Notes under the pieces: generated by a model | The model's input: only the letters and a program-made list of their open reading frames with translations | Database searches by the model: none | Told to the model about the DNA's origin: nothing | Program-made: the position numbers and the translations under genes | Assembly (NCBI RefSeq): GCF_042657065.1 | Contig: NZ_JBHSNF010000004.1 | Span: 267,737 to 331,736, forward strand | Length of the DNA stretch: 64,000 nt | Origin: Rhodanobacter ginsengisoli | GTDB lineage: Bacteria; Pseudomonadota; Gammaproteobacteria; Xanthomonadales; Rhodanobacteraceae | Reading direction: 5' to 3' | Shown: positions 43,811 to 51,718 of the stretch, in pieces | Layout: each line of letters begins with the position of its first letter | Numbering within the stretch: position 1 is the first letter of the stretch

Positions 43811-45096
43811 GCGCCGACCTCCTCCTTCTGGCTCTGCAAGAGTGCGGTGACCCGACGATCCCCCGTCAGCAGATCGTGCATCAGACCGGCCTTCACAGAC
43901 TTCAGTTTGTTGAGATGCTTCCGAGAAGCATTGAGGACCTCATTCACAGCCGCGATGCGAACTGCGATAGCCCGCTGCTCATCTAAATCCGTCGGGAACG
44001 CGGCGGGGATTGACCGAAGATTGGTTGGATTGATGTTCACTTGCTGAACAGCCGGCGTGGCTTGCCGGCGCATAGCGATCTGAACTCGATCCGAGTTAAG
44101 CCAGAAATTAAGCATCTCGGGTAGCAGTTTGTCCGGATGCGGGTTCAGCCGAACGAGGTACGACGCAAAGGTTGCGCGCTCGATCTGGCCTCGCCAGATG
44201 CCAGTTCGGCCAACGTGCTCCCAGCTATTCGTCCGATTGAAGAGCACATCACCGTCTTTCAGCCATAAATGCTCGGGCACGGGAGCGTCAGTGAACTTGA
44301 GGTCAGATAGTTCTGCTTCACCATTGAGCAGATTGTTCATGCGCAACACGGGAGAACCAAATTCGCCGAGCGATGTTGAAATCCCGTAGTCGGCCGAAGG
44401 AACAAACACCGCCAAGGACGCACTTTCCCACTCCACCGGAATCCGACCGAGTGGTGAGTCCTTGAACTCGTGAGTCTGCTCGGAGCGGAGGTTGCCGTGC
44501 TCGTCAATGCCGCAGGTTAACAGTTCCTGCGTCAGGCCGGTCTTGATGCGCTGCCGTTTGGCGATGAGCACCTCGGTCTGCTCAATCGCCCGATCCACCG
44601 TCGAAAGCACCTCGGCGATCTTGGATTGTTCTGCTTTATCACTTGGTAGAACCACCTCGACCTTAGCCAGAGACGATTTCGAGATCTCTGCGAAGGTTGT
44701 ACCTTCACCCAGTTGCTTTAGGCGGGGGACAATCGCCGTGACAGCGTAGTAGATGAACTCGGAATGATATGAATCATGCAATGCAATGCTCTTGCACCCC
44801 TGGTTTGTACAGAAGGGGGCGGTCGGGATCGCCACATAGCCAATCGGCGCTCGCGAGGACAAGACGATCGAGCCGGCCGGCAACAGGGGCGCGGAGCAAT
44901 TGCGAAGCCCTCGCTCTGTAATGTGCTTCGCTGAGTCGTAGAGGTAGGGAGTATTCAGACGACTGAGATCAGTCGGCGTCACCCACACCGTAGCTCCGTT
45001 CCAGTACTCCTTCCTGGAGGAAGATGGTGTCGATCCGGAGCACAGCTCCCCAAGTTGGCTCAATCGGCGGCTGGTCCATCCAGGCGGAAGTGTCAT
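43807..45096 (-). CDS. hsdS: Type I restriction specificity subunit HsdS
   Basis: The protein is 429 residues. It contains two target-recognition domains (about 1-150 and 205-370), each followed by a conserved helical spacer. The first spacer has LSTVDRAIEQTEVLIAKRQRIKTGLTQELLT and the second repeats the theme as LNASRKHLNKLKSVKAGLMHDLLTG. It directs the HsdMR complex to a bipartite DNA site. The ATG at 45096 overlaps the hsdM stop by ATGA. Both halves look complete, so the subunit is probably functional. The recognised site cannot be read from sequence. Confidence 0.93.
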   Translation of the reverse strand: MTLPPGWTSRRLSQLGELCSGSTPSSSRKEYWNGATVWVTPTDLSRLNTPYLYDSAKHITERGLRNCSAPLLPAGSIVLSSRAPIGYVAIPTAPFCTNQGCKSIALHDSYHSEFIYYAVTAIVPRLKQLGEGTTFAEISKSSLAKVEVVLPSDKAEQSKIAEVLSTVDRAIEQTEVLIAKRQRIKTGLTQELLTCGIDEHGNLRSEQTHEFKDSPLGRIPVEWESASLAVFVPSADYGISTSLGEFGSPVLRMNNLLNGEAELSDLKFTDAPVPEHLWLKDGDVLFNRTNSWEHVGRTGIWRGQIERATFASYLVRLNPHPDKLLPEMLNFWLNSDRVQIAMRRQATPAVQQVNINPTNLRSIPAAFPTDLDEQRAIAVRIAAVNEVLNASRKHLNKLKSVKAGLMHDLLTGDRRVTALLQSQKEEVGA

Positions 45097-47780
45097 GAAA
45101 GGTATCCCAATGCGTTCTGGAAGCCACCCAGTGTGGTGAGCGTAGCCGCTCGTTTGATCTCCAGTGCGTCCGCGGCGATGGCGTATTTCTCCCAAAGATT
45201 CTCCACCGCCCGCACCAGCACTCGCTTCTCTGCGTTGAGGTAGCGATCGAGTTCGTCGCGGGCGATGTCGTAGATCTTCTTCAGGATCAGGCGGCGGGCA
45301 TCGTCCTCGCTGATCTGGCCGCCGACCGCCTTGAGCACCGCATCGACCTGCGCGAGTCGGGCGTTCAGTGCCTCCTTGTCTTTGCCGAGCGCAGTGATGC
45401 TCTTTTTGTCGGTCTTATTCTTGGGATCCAGTTTGGCGAGGTGAGCATCCGCCTGAACCATCAGCTGGTCGGTCGCTACCTTGAAGTCGTCGGCCCCGAG
45501 GCGCTTGAGTTCGAGTTTGAACTGCAGTTCGCTCTGCTCTTGTTTTTGTTCCGCCTTGGCATCCTTGATGCGCTTCTCGATCGCCTTGATGACCTTGTCC
45601 TGGTCGGTGAGGTTCTTGAGTTCCTTCTTGGCGGACGCCCCGGTACTCCCCTTCAAATCGTCGATGAGTGCCTTGAGGGCTTTCTTGATGACGGTGGCGG
45701 TGACCTTCTCATCTTCGTCGGGCTCGTAGGCGCAAACCTCTTGGGCGACCTCGACCGCCTCGGCCAGTTCTCCCTGGGCTCCGGCGATAATGCCGTCCAG
45801 CGTCTCGATCGCGTCCGCTTCTACCTGGAAGTACTCGGCGATGAGGTACTCATCCGGGATCAGGGAGTGGTGCCAGCCGGTGGAGGCGATGGTCTTCAGG
45901 TCGTAGCGGATCTGCTGCCACCAGTTGACGAAGACGCCCGCACTCTTGAACTCGTCGAGCACACCCAGCGGCACCAGTTTGGCCTTCAGAGCGATGATCA
46001 GCTCGTGGCGAATCTCGGGCATCTTCTTGCCGCCATTGCCTGCGTGCTGGAGCTGGGCAAAGCCGATCTTGTCGGCTGACCACCATGATTCGAGGGCATC
46101 GTGGTGTCGGGCAAGAGTGTCCACCAGGGCCGGGGCAGCTTCGAGCGTAGTCTTGATGGCGGGCTTGGCGTCGATCGACTTACGGAAGGCGAGGTAGCCG
46201 CTGCGCTCAGGCTCGAACAGCGAATCCGGGTGGATGCCGAACTTGGCGAAGTCGTCCGTTCGCGCGGCAACTTCCGCCTCGGGGATGCCGCCAATGAGAT
46301 GGGCCTGGACATCCTCCGGCTCGGGGTCGGGCGTGTTGTCCACGTAGCGGCGGATGTTGAGGTTGTAGTCGTGGGTGTCCACGATTTCGGATTTCAGCAC
46401 TAGGCGTGAGTATTTGGGCAGCTCGCGCTTATGGGTGAAGACGAAATCAATCTTCTCGATGTCCTCGGGGCGAAGCTTGTTCTGGTTTTTACCCTCGGCG
46501 TACTCGCGATCGGCGTTGATGAATAGGATCTTGTCCTTGAGTGCGTCGGGTTTGCTCTTGTTGCAGACCAGCACGCAGGCAGGGATGCCGGTGCCGTAGA
46601 AGAGACCAGGCGGGAGACTGACGATGGCCTCGACGCAGTCGTCGTTGATGAACATCTCGCGGATGAGCTTTTCCTTGCCACCACGAAACAGGACCCCGTG
46701 GGGCATGACCGTCGCCATCCGGCCGTTGGGCTTGAGGCTCGCCAGCATGTGCTGGACAAACATCAGGTCGGCTTTCTTGCCTGACTCCGGGCACCACTCG
46801 CGGAAGCGCGTGGGAAACTGCATGGTTGCGCGGCTGTAGTTCTGCGAGAACGGCGGGTTGGCGAGCACTCGGTCAAACTTGCGAACCTGCCCGTTGTCCA
46901 GGATGAGCGGATTCTCCAGCGTGTCACCGTTCTCGATCGTGAAGCGGGTGATGTTGTGGAGGATCATGTTCATGATGCAGATTGACCAGACCGTGCCGTT
47001 GGAGTCCTGGCCATAGAGCGCGAGGTCGTCAGCATTCTGGCCCTGCTCGTCCACGTACTGGTGCGCCTGAATGAGGAAGCCGCCGGAACCAACCGTGGGG
47101 TCGTAGATGGTGTTGCCAGCCTCCGGCTGGGTGAGTTGGACGAGCAAGCGGACGACCTCTCCGGGCGTATAGAACTCGCCGCCTTTCTTGCCGGCACTGT
47201 CGGCAAAGAATTTGATCAGGTACTCGTAGGCGGCACCGAGCAGGTCGGGGAACTCGAAGTTGTCGTTGACCAGGACGAACCCGGGCTGACTGAAGTGGTC
47301 GAGCAGGTCCTTCCACTTCTGATCCGGGATCTTGGTCTTTCCCTTCAGTGCGTTGAAGTTGATATTGTTCTTCAGCACGCCGGCAAGCGCATCGTTCTCG
47401 TCCTCAATGGCCGCAATGGCTTTGTTGAGCATGTTGCCGATGTCGTACTTGAGGTCCTTCAGGGCCGGCACGAGATCGCCATTCTCGTCCTTCCACGATG
47501 CGTACCAACGGGCCCTGGCGGGGACAAAAAAGGTCTCGCCATAGGAAGTCTTGTCTTCGAGCAACTCATCGACGAGTTCCGGCTGATCCCTGAGATGCGC
47601 GAAGGTCTGCTTGCGGAGCTTCTCGCGTTTGAGATCGAACTCGTCGGAGAGCCGCTTGAGGAACAGCATGCCAAAGATGAACTCTTTGAACTCTGAGGCG
47701 TCCATCTTGCCACGCAGGATGTCAGCTGCCTTCAGGAGAAAGGACTCGAGCTGGGCGAGGGTAATTTTTTCCGTCTTCAA
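45093..47780 (-). CDS. hsdM: Type I N6-adenine methyltransferase HsdM, long form
   Basis: The protein is 895 residues. An HsdM N-domain (about 5-160) is followed by the methyltransferase core with GEFYTP (201-206), the SAM motif DPTVGSGG (227-234) and the catalytic NPPF (308-311). The remaining 380 or so residues are an extension, including a Lys/Glu/Gln-rich coiled-coil stretch (about 690-830) with LKRLGADDF and KNKTDKKSI. Ordinary HsdM proteins are near 500 residues. The start is a TTG at 47780; no in-frame ATG lies nearby. It is the first gene of the defence operon and would protect host DNA. Confidence 0.93.
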   Translation of the reverse strand: MKTEKITLAQLESFLLKAADILRGKMDASEFKEFIFGMLFLKRLSDEFDLKREKLRKQTFAHLRDQPELVDELLEDKTSYGETFFVPARARWYASWKDENGDLVPALKDLKYDIGNMLNKAIAAIEDENDALAGVLKNNINFNALKGKTKIPDQKWKDLLDHFSQPGFVLVNDNFEFPDLLGAAYEYLIKFFADSAGKKGGEFYTPGEVVRLLVQLTQPEAGNTIYDPTVGSGGFLIQAHQYVDEQGQNADDLALYGQDSNGTVWSICIMNMILHNITRFTIENGDTLENPLILDNGQVRKFDRVLANPPFSQNYSRATMQFPTRFREWCPESGKKADLMFVQHMLASLKPNGRMATVMPHGVLFRGGKEKLIREMFINDDCVEAIVSLPPGLFYGTGIPACVLVCNKSKPDALKDKILFINADREYAEGKNQNKLRPEDIEKIDFVFTHKRELPKYSRLVLKSEIVDTHDYNLNIRRYVDNTPDPEPEDVQAHLIGGIPEAEVAARTDDFAKFGIHPDSLFEPERSGYLAFRKSIDAKPAIKTTLEAAPALVDTLARHHDALESWWSADKIGFAQLQHAGNGGKKMPEIRHELIIALKAKLVPLGVLDEFKSAGVFVNWWQQIRYDLKTIASTGWHHSLIPDEYLIAEYFQVEADAIETLDGIIAGAQGELAEAVEVAQEVCAYEPDEDEKVTATVIKKALKALIDDLKGSTGASAKKELKNLTDQDKVIKAIEKRIKDAKAEQKQEQSELQFKLELKRLGADDFKVATDQLMVQADAHLAKLDPKNKTDKKSITALGKDKEALNARLAQVDAVLKAVGGQISEDDARRLILKKIYDIARDELDRYLNAEKRVLVRAVENLWEKYAIAADALEIKRAATLTTLGGFQNALGYLS

Positions 47781-48306
47781 ATCAGATTCTCATGGTTTAT
47801 GTGGCAGCTGGTTGGCGATGCCGGTCAAGTTGTGTCGGACGCACGGTCAGTTTTGCTGGTAATTATTGGTTAAGAAGCTGGCAGTGTGCAGCTGCGGCAG
47901 GAGCAGCGCGAGGTTTGCAAGTGTTTCGCCCGTTGGCGTTTCGCCTGCGCGGGTAGCGGTATCAACTGACATGGCGAAAGCCCGTTGATTTCTATGTGCT
48001 TTTCGTACCAGTCATAGCGATTTCAGACAGCGAGACGCTTTTCCTCCGTCCGCGCACATCTCACTACCTAATCCATGAGTCGGTGGGCGATCCTCAAGCT
48101 CTCAGCTGAAGAGTTCGCTGATCACCTCACGGATGCGGTCGCGTTCCTCTTCCATGGTTCGACCCTCACGCTCGATCATCCTGTGAGCTTCCTCGAAGGC
48201 GCCACGCGCCTGGCGAACGGCTGGAAGGATAGGCACAAAAAAACCCGCTTTTATGCGGGTTTCGGGGTGTTTTTGGGTCTTGCTGAGGTGCCTTGGAACA
48301 GGCAAA
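47781..48306. other. Intergenic region between hsdM and tRNA-Met
   Basis: These 526 bp hold the presumed promoter of the defence operon. A minus-strand TTGACC at 47823-47828 is the best -35 candidate, but no well-spaced -10 was found. The tRNA terminator is at 48237-48262. Just beyond it a minus-strand frame (48102 to about 48230) reads AFEEAHRMIEREGRTMEEERDRI, protein-like but without a start signal, so it is probably the remnant tail of a displaced gene. The island appears to begin at the tRNA 3' end. Confidence 0.5.
48237..48262 (-). terminator. Factor-independent terminator of tRNA-Met
   Basis: On the minus strand AAACCCGC, loop ATAAAA, GCGGGTTT is followed by a T-run. It lies 45 bp downstream of the tRNA 3' end and in the right orientation. 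Confidence 0.88.
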
Positions 48307-48383
48307 TGGTGGCTATGGGTGGACTCGAACCACCGACCCCAGCATTATGAGTGCTGTGCTCTAACCAGCTGAGCTACATAGCC
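48307..48383 (-). tRNA. tRNA-Met (CAT), elongator type
   Basis: The 77-nt gene includes an encoded CCA. The acceptor stem GGCTATG pairs with CATAGCC. The D-arm is GCTC-AGCTGGTTA-GAGC, the anticodon loop CTCATAA carries CAT, and the T-loop is TTCGAGT. It is very close to the E. coli elongator tRNA-Met, including GGCTA at the 5' end, which argues against initiator tRNA. A CAT anticodon could also be a lysidine-modified Ile tRNA, but the body matches Met. Its 3' end faces the defence island. Confidence 0.95.
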
Positions 48384-48432
48384 TTGAAGGATCCCGACTG
48401 GCCGGATCGGAACGATACGGGCGGGGCGCGGA

Positions 48433-48461
48433 AGTGTAGTGGTCCAGCCCGTCTGGTTCAA
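48433..48461 (-). promoter_or_regulatory. Sigma-70 promoter of tRNA-Met
   Basis: On the minus strand TTGAAC (48456-48461), a 17-bp spacer and TACACT (48433-48438) form a good promoter. A GC-rich discriminator follows, as expected for stable RNA genes. It would start about 43 bases before the mature tRNA. Confidence 0.75.
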
Positions 48462-48561
48462 GTGCGCGGCTTGCCGCGGCTTCACGGGCTGTGGTTGAAT
48501 CAGGTGCAAGACTGGATGCGGTCTTGCCGGCAAACCACGCCGCGCGACTCCAGGAGGCGAC

Positions 48562-49122
48562 ATGATTGATGTTGATGGCTACCGTCCGAATGTCGGGATC
48601 GTACTGCTGAATGCAGACGGCCGGCTGTTCTGGGCGCGCCGGATCAATCGTGACGGCTGGCAGTTCCCGCAGGGCGGCATGCGCACGGACGAGACCCCGC
48701 TGGAGGCGATGTACCGCGAGCTGGAGGAGGAAACCGGGCTGGCCGCGCACCACGTGGAGGTGATCAGTGCCACCCACGGCTGGCTGCGCTACCGGCTGCC
48801 GCATCGCTATGTGCGGCACCATCAGCGGCCCACCTGCATCGGCCAGAAGCAGGTGTGGTTCCTGCTCAAGCTGGTCGGCGGCGAGGAGGCGCTGAAGCTG
48901 GACGCCTGCGACAAGCCGGAGTTCGACATCTGGCGCTGGGTCGATTTCTGGTATCCGGCGGCCCACGTGGTCAATTTCAAGCGACAGGTGTACGAGCGGG
49001 CGCTGCGCCACTTCGCGCCGCTGGTGGAAGAGCTGTTCAGCGTGACCCTGGGCACGCTGCCGCCACGCGAGGATGCCGGCGTGCCGCCGACCGGGCCCGG
49101 CAACGGCCGCGAGGCGGCCTGA
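48562..49122 (+). CDS. rppH: RNA pyrophosphohydrolase RppH
   Basis: The protein is 186 residues. The start MIDVDGYRPNVGIVLLN and the segment WQFPQGG are RppH hallmarks. The Nudix box runs about 38-60 with REL-EEETGL, and QKQVWFLL and FDIWRWVDFWYP follow. It removes pyrophosphate from 5'-triphosphate mRNA ends to start decay. CAGGAGG precedes the ATG. The C-terminal 20 residues are a Pro/Gly-rich tail. It reads away from the tRNA and marks the return to core genome. Confidence 0.95.
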   Translation: MIDVDGYRPNVGIVLLNADGRLFWARRINRDGWQFPQGGMRTDETPLEAMYRELEEETGLAAHHVEVISATHGWLRYRLPHRYVRHHQRPTCIGQKQVWFLLKLVGGEEALKLDACDKPEFDIWRWVDFWYPAAHVVNFKRQVYERALRHFAPLVEELFSVTLGTLPPREDAGVPPTGPGNGREAA

Positions 49123-49150
49123 GCGGAACGCACCGTTCACGTTTGATTGT

Positions 49151-49165
49151 TGACAATCATTCGCA
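49151..49165 (+). promoter_or_regulatory. Fur box upstream of bfd
   Basis: TGACAATCATTCGCA matches the 15-bp Fur core TGATAATNATTATCA with three mismatches, and the surrounding ATTGT-TGACAATCATTCGCATTCG extends the pattern. It lies 19 bp upstream of the bfd ATG, a position fitting iron-dependent repression. Binding is inferred. Confidence 0.65.
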
Positions 49166-49184
49166 TTCGCGTTCTCATACGCTC

Positions 49185-49382
49185 ATGTATATCTGCATGT
49201 GCAACGCCGTCACCGATCACGACATCCGCCGCGAAGCGGCCGCTGGCGTGCATTCGTTTGCCGAACTGCAGGCGCGTACCGGCTGCTCCGACTGCTGCGG
49301 CTGCTGCGAGCAGGAAGCCCGGGCCACGCTCGACCAGGCGGCGTCGCAGGTCCGTTGCCAGCTGCCGCTGGTCGCCGCCTGA
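49185..49382 (+). CDS. bfd: Bacterioferritin-associated ferredoxin Bfd
   Basis: The protein is 65 residues. Four cysteines, in MYICMCNAVTD and in GCSDCCGCC, provide the [2Fe-2S] ligands of the BFD fold. It passes electrons to bacterioferritin to release stored iron under iron starvation. That matches the Fur box just upstream and the bfr gene just downstream. An upstream in-frame extension is only the frame overlapping rppH. The short gap and Fur box support the ATG at 49185. Confidence 0.93.
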   Translation: MYICMCNAVTDHDIRREAAAGVHSFAELQARTGCSDCCGCCEQEARATLDQAASQVRCQLPLVAA

Positions 49383-49524
49383 GCCTTTCCCGTCGCCCCC
49401 TGACCCTGCGCTTCGCAGGCGGCGTCCCGCGTGGACAGCCGGTCGGCGCGCGGCGCGTTTCGTCGGCGGGCGGGCGATGTTTGTATAGTCTGCGTCTGCG
49501 CTGTCCGCCGATCGGAGAAAGGCC

Positions 49525-49995
49525 ATGAAAGGTGATGCCAAGGTCATCGAGTACCTGAACAAGGTGCTCTACAACGAGCTGACCGCGATCAACCAGTACT
49601 TCCTGCATTGCCGCATGCTCAAGGACTGGGGTTACCCCGAGCTGGCCGAGCACGAGTACAAGGAGTCGATCGAGGAGATGAAGCACGCCGATCATCTGAT
49701 CGAGCGGATCCTGTTCCTCGACGGCCTGCCGAACCTGCAGCACCTGGGCAAGTTGCGCATCGGCGAGAACGTGCTGGAAACCCTGCAGGGCGACCTGGAC
49801 CTCGAGCTGGCCGCGGTGAAGGACCTGCGCGAGGCGATCGCCCACAGCGAAGGCGTCGCCGACTACGTCAGCCGCGACCTGTTCAAGGCCATCCTGCACG
49901 ACGAGGAAGAACACATCGACTGGCTGGAAACCCAGTTCAGCCTGATCAAGGACATCGGCGCGGAGCGCTACCTGCAAAGCAAGATGCAGAGCTGA
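49525..49995 (+). CDS. bfr: Bacterioferritin
   Basis: The protein is 156 residues and aligns by eye with E. coli Bfr. The ferroxidase residues are present: Glu18, Glu51, His54, Glu94, Glu127 and His130. The haem-binding Met52 lies in EEMKHAD. Twenty-four subunits assemble into an iron-storage shell. It follows bfd after 142 bp, a gap with a TATAGT at 49484-49489 that may be its own -10. A GGAGAAAGG site precedes the ATG. Confidence 0.96.
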   Translation: MKGDAKVIEYLNKVLYNELTAINQYFLHCRMLKDWGYPELAEHEYKESIEEMKHADHLIERILFLDGLPNLQHLGKLRIGENVLETLQGDLDLELAAVKDLREAIAHSEGVADYVSRDLFKAILHDEEEHIDWLETQFSLIKDIGAERYLQSKMQS

Positions 49996-50113
49996 TCCGG
50001 CCGCCCGCCGCGGCGCATGAATACAGGGCCGGAACGCGCAGGGCGTGCAGCCGTTCCTTGACGCTTTCGTCACGTCGGGGCTATACCTTGGGTTTTCCCC
50101 GGAACGTCCCCGC

Positions 50114-50866
50114 ATGGCTTCACGACCACCGCCGCGCTTTGTCGTGCGCCGGCACGACGACGTCTCCCATCGTTGGCGGCGGCTGTGGTGGGGGTTGGCC
50201 TGGCTCGGCAGCCTGCTGTTGCTCGGCCTGATTCTTGGCGCACTGAGCCGGCGGATCGTGCCGATTGCCGTCGATCATTCGCAGCGGCGCGCCCTGCTCG
50301 GCCAGATCGACGACCTGAAGCAGCAGGTGGCGAACCTGCGGCGGGCGGCCCAGGTCAACGAGGTGGCCACCCGCGCGCTGCGCGGCACGCTGGCCCAGCG
50401 CGAGGAGGAGCTCAGCGGCCTGCGCGCCGACCTGGGTTTCTATTCGCGCCTGGTCGGCGGCGATGCCCAGCGCCAGGGGCTGAAGCTGCAGGAGGTCAAA
50501 CTGCAGCCGATCACCGGTTCGCACGGCTGGAACCTGACCCTCAGCCTGACCCAGAACGCGAAACGCGGCGACGAGATCACCGGCGATGCCACCATCAGCG
50601 TCGAGGGCCTGCGCCACGACAAGGTGGTGACCCTGGATTGGCCGGCACTGGGCAACGCCACGCAGAACAGCGGGCTGCCGTTCCGTTTCACCTATTTCCA
50701 GCAATTGCAGGGCACCATCGTGCTGCCGGCGGACTTCCGCCCCACGCGACTGCGTATCCACATCCAACCCGCCCGTGGCGAGCCGGTCAACCGCGCCGTC
50801 GCATGGGCTGCCGCACTGAGCGGTAACATCACTACCGCCGAGGGAGACCGCGATGCTCAACCGTAG
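50114..50866 (+). CDS. Single-pass membrane protein with coiled coil (DUF6776-like)
   Basis: The protein is about 250 residues. A basic N-terminus precedes one membrane helix (about 25-45, LWWGLAWLGSLLLLGLILGA). A coiled coil (about 58-105, QIDDLKQQVANLRRA) and a beta-rich periplasmic domain containing LTLSLTQ and FRFTYFQQLQG follow. It overlaps the bactofilin start by 14 bp, implying coupled translation and a shared role, perhaps at the cell envelope. The ATG at 50114 places the helix normally; a GTG at 50045 is less likely. The biochemical function is unknown. Confidence 0.75.
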   Translation: MASRPPPRFVVRRHDDVSHRWRRLWWGLAWLGSLLLLGLILGALSRRIVPIAVDHSQRRALLGQIDDLKQQVANLRRAAQVNEVATRALRGTLAQREEELSGLRADLGFYSRLVGGDAQRQGLKLQEVKLQPITGSHGWNLTLSLTQNAKRGDEITGDATISVEGLRHDKVVTLDWPALGNATQNSGLPFRFTYFQQLQGTIVLPADFRPTRLRIHIQPARGEPVNRAVAWAAALSGNITTAEGDRDAQP

Positions 50867-51293
50867 ACGTAACGATCGCAACAACCGCAGCCCCGAAACC
50901 AGCCTGATCGCCCGCGGCACGGTGATCCGGGGCGACCTGCGCTTCAGCGGCGCGCTGCACCTGGATGGCCGCATCGAGGGTGCCGTGCTGGCCGATGGCG
51001 ACGATGCCATGTTCACGCTCAGCGAGCACGGCCAGGTCCAGGGCGAGATCCGCGTGCCCAACGCGGTGATCAACGGCCACGTGACCGGCGACGTTCACGT
51101 CAGCGTGCGGCTGGAGCTGGCTGCGCTGGCGCGCATCGACGGGGATCTGCGCTACCACACCCTGGAAATGGCCGCCGGCGCCCAGGTCAACGGGCGCATC
51201 TCGCGCCAGGCCGAGGAAGCCCAGCGCGAGCTGCCGGCCCCGGCAAACGACGCCTCCGCCAGCGATGAACTGGACGAGGCGGTACCGGCCTGA
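50853..51293 (+). CDS. Bactofilin-family cytoskeletal protein
   Basis: The protein is 146 residues. The right-handed beta-helix core (about 18-115) has the family rhythm ARGTVIRGDLRFSGALHLDGRIEG, then NAVINGHVTGDVH and LEMAAGAQVNGRI. Flexible tails are at both ends (Arg/Asn-rich start, Ala/Asp/Glu-rich end). Bactofilins polymerise without nucleotide and organise the cell envelope or poles. It overlaps the membrane protein gene upstream. Confidence 0.88.
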   Translation: MLNRRRNDRNNRSPETSLIARGTVIRGDLRFSGALHLDGRIEGAVLADGDDAMFTLSEHGQVQGEIRVPNAVINGHVTGDVHVSVRLELAALARIDGDLRYHTLEMAAGAQVNGRISRQAEEAQRELPAPANDASASDELDEAVPA

Positions 51294-51338
51294 AGCGCTA
51301 TGCTTGCGCCTGTCCGTCACGCCCCCATCTAGAAGACC

Positions 51339-51707
51339 ATGGAAACCATCGTCGCCATCCCCGATTACCGCAGCAGTGGTGCCCCGCTGCTGTTCACCGC
51401 CGCCGCCGCGCACAAGGTGCGCGAGCTGATTGCCGAAGAGGGCAATCCCGCGCTGAAACTGCGCGTGTACATCAGCGGCGGCGGCTGTTCGGGGTTCCAG
51501 TACGGTTTCACCTTCGATGAGGCCCAGGCCGAGGACGACTTCGCGGTCGATCGCGAAGGCGTGACCCTGCTGTGCGATCCGCTGTCGCTGCAGTACCTCA
51601 CCGGTGCCCAGATCGACTACGCCGAGAATCTCAGCGGTTCGCAGTTCGTCATCAGCAACCCGAACGCCAAGACCACCTGCGGCTGCGGCTCCTCGTTCTC
51701 CACCTGA
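51339..51707 (+). CDS. erpA: Iron-sulfur cluster insertion protein ErpA
   Basis: The protein is 122 residues, an A-type Fe-S carrier with the three conserved cysteines, Cys50 in GGGCSGF and Cys114/Cys116 in TTCGCGSS. The motifs LRVYISGGGCSGFQYGF and VVSD/L-LCD-LS-QYL are those of ErpA rather than IscA. It delivers Fe-S clusters to target enzymes. It lies 11 bp upstream of nudC and probably shares a transcript with it. Confidence 0.92.
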   Translation: METIVAIPDYRSSGAPLLFTAAAAHKVRELIAEEGNPALKLRVYISGGGCSGFQYGFTFDEAQAEDDFAVDREGVTLLCDPLSLQYLTGAQIDYAENLSGSQFVISNPNAKTTCGCGSSFST

Positions 51708-51718
51708 GGAACGGTTCG

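Noticed and set aside
35731..48306. Search for an integrase or transposase to explain the island
   Set aside because: No tyrosine or serine recombinase or DDE transposase motif was found on either strand.
48307..48383. Initiator tRNA-fMet or tRNA-Ile(CAT)
   Set aside because: The acceptor begins with a paired G-C and the body matches elongator tRNA-Met, unlike the unpaired first position of initiator tRNA.
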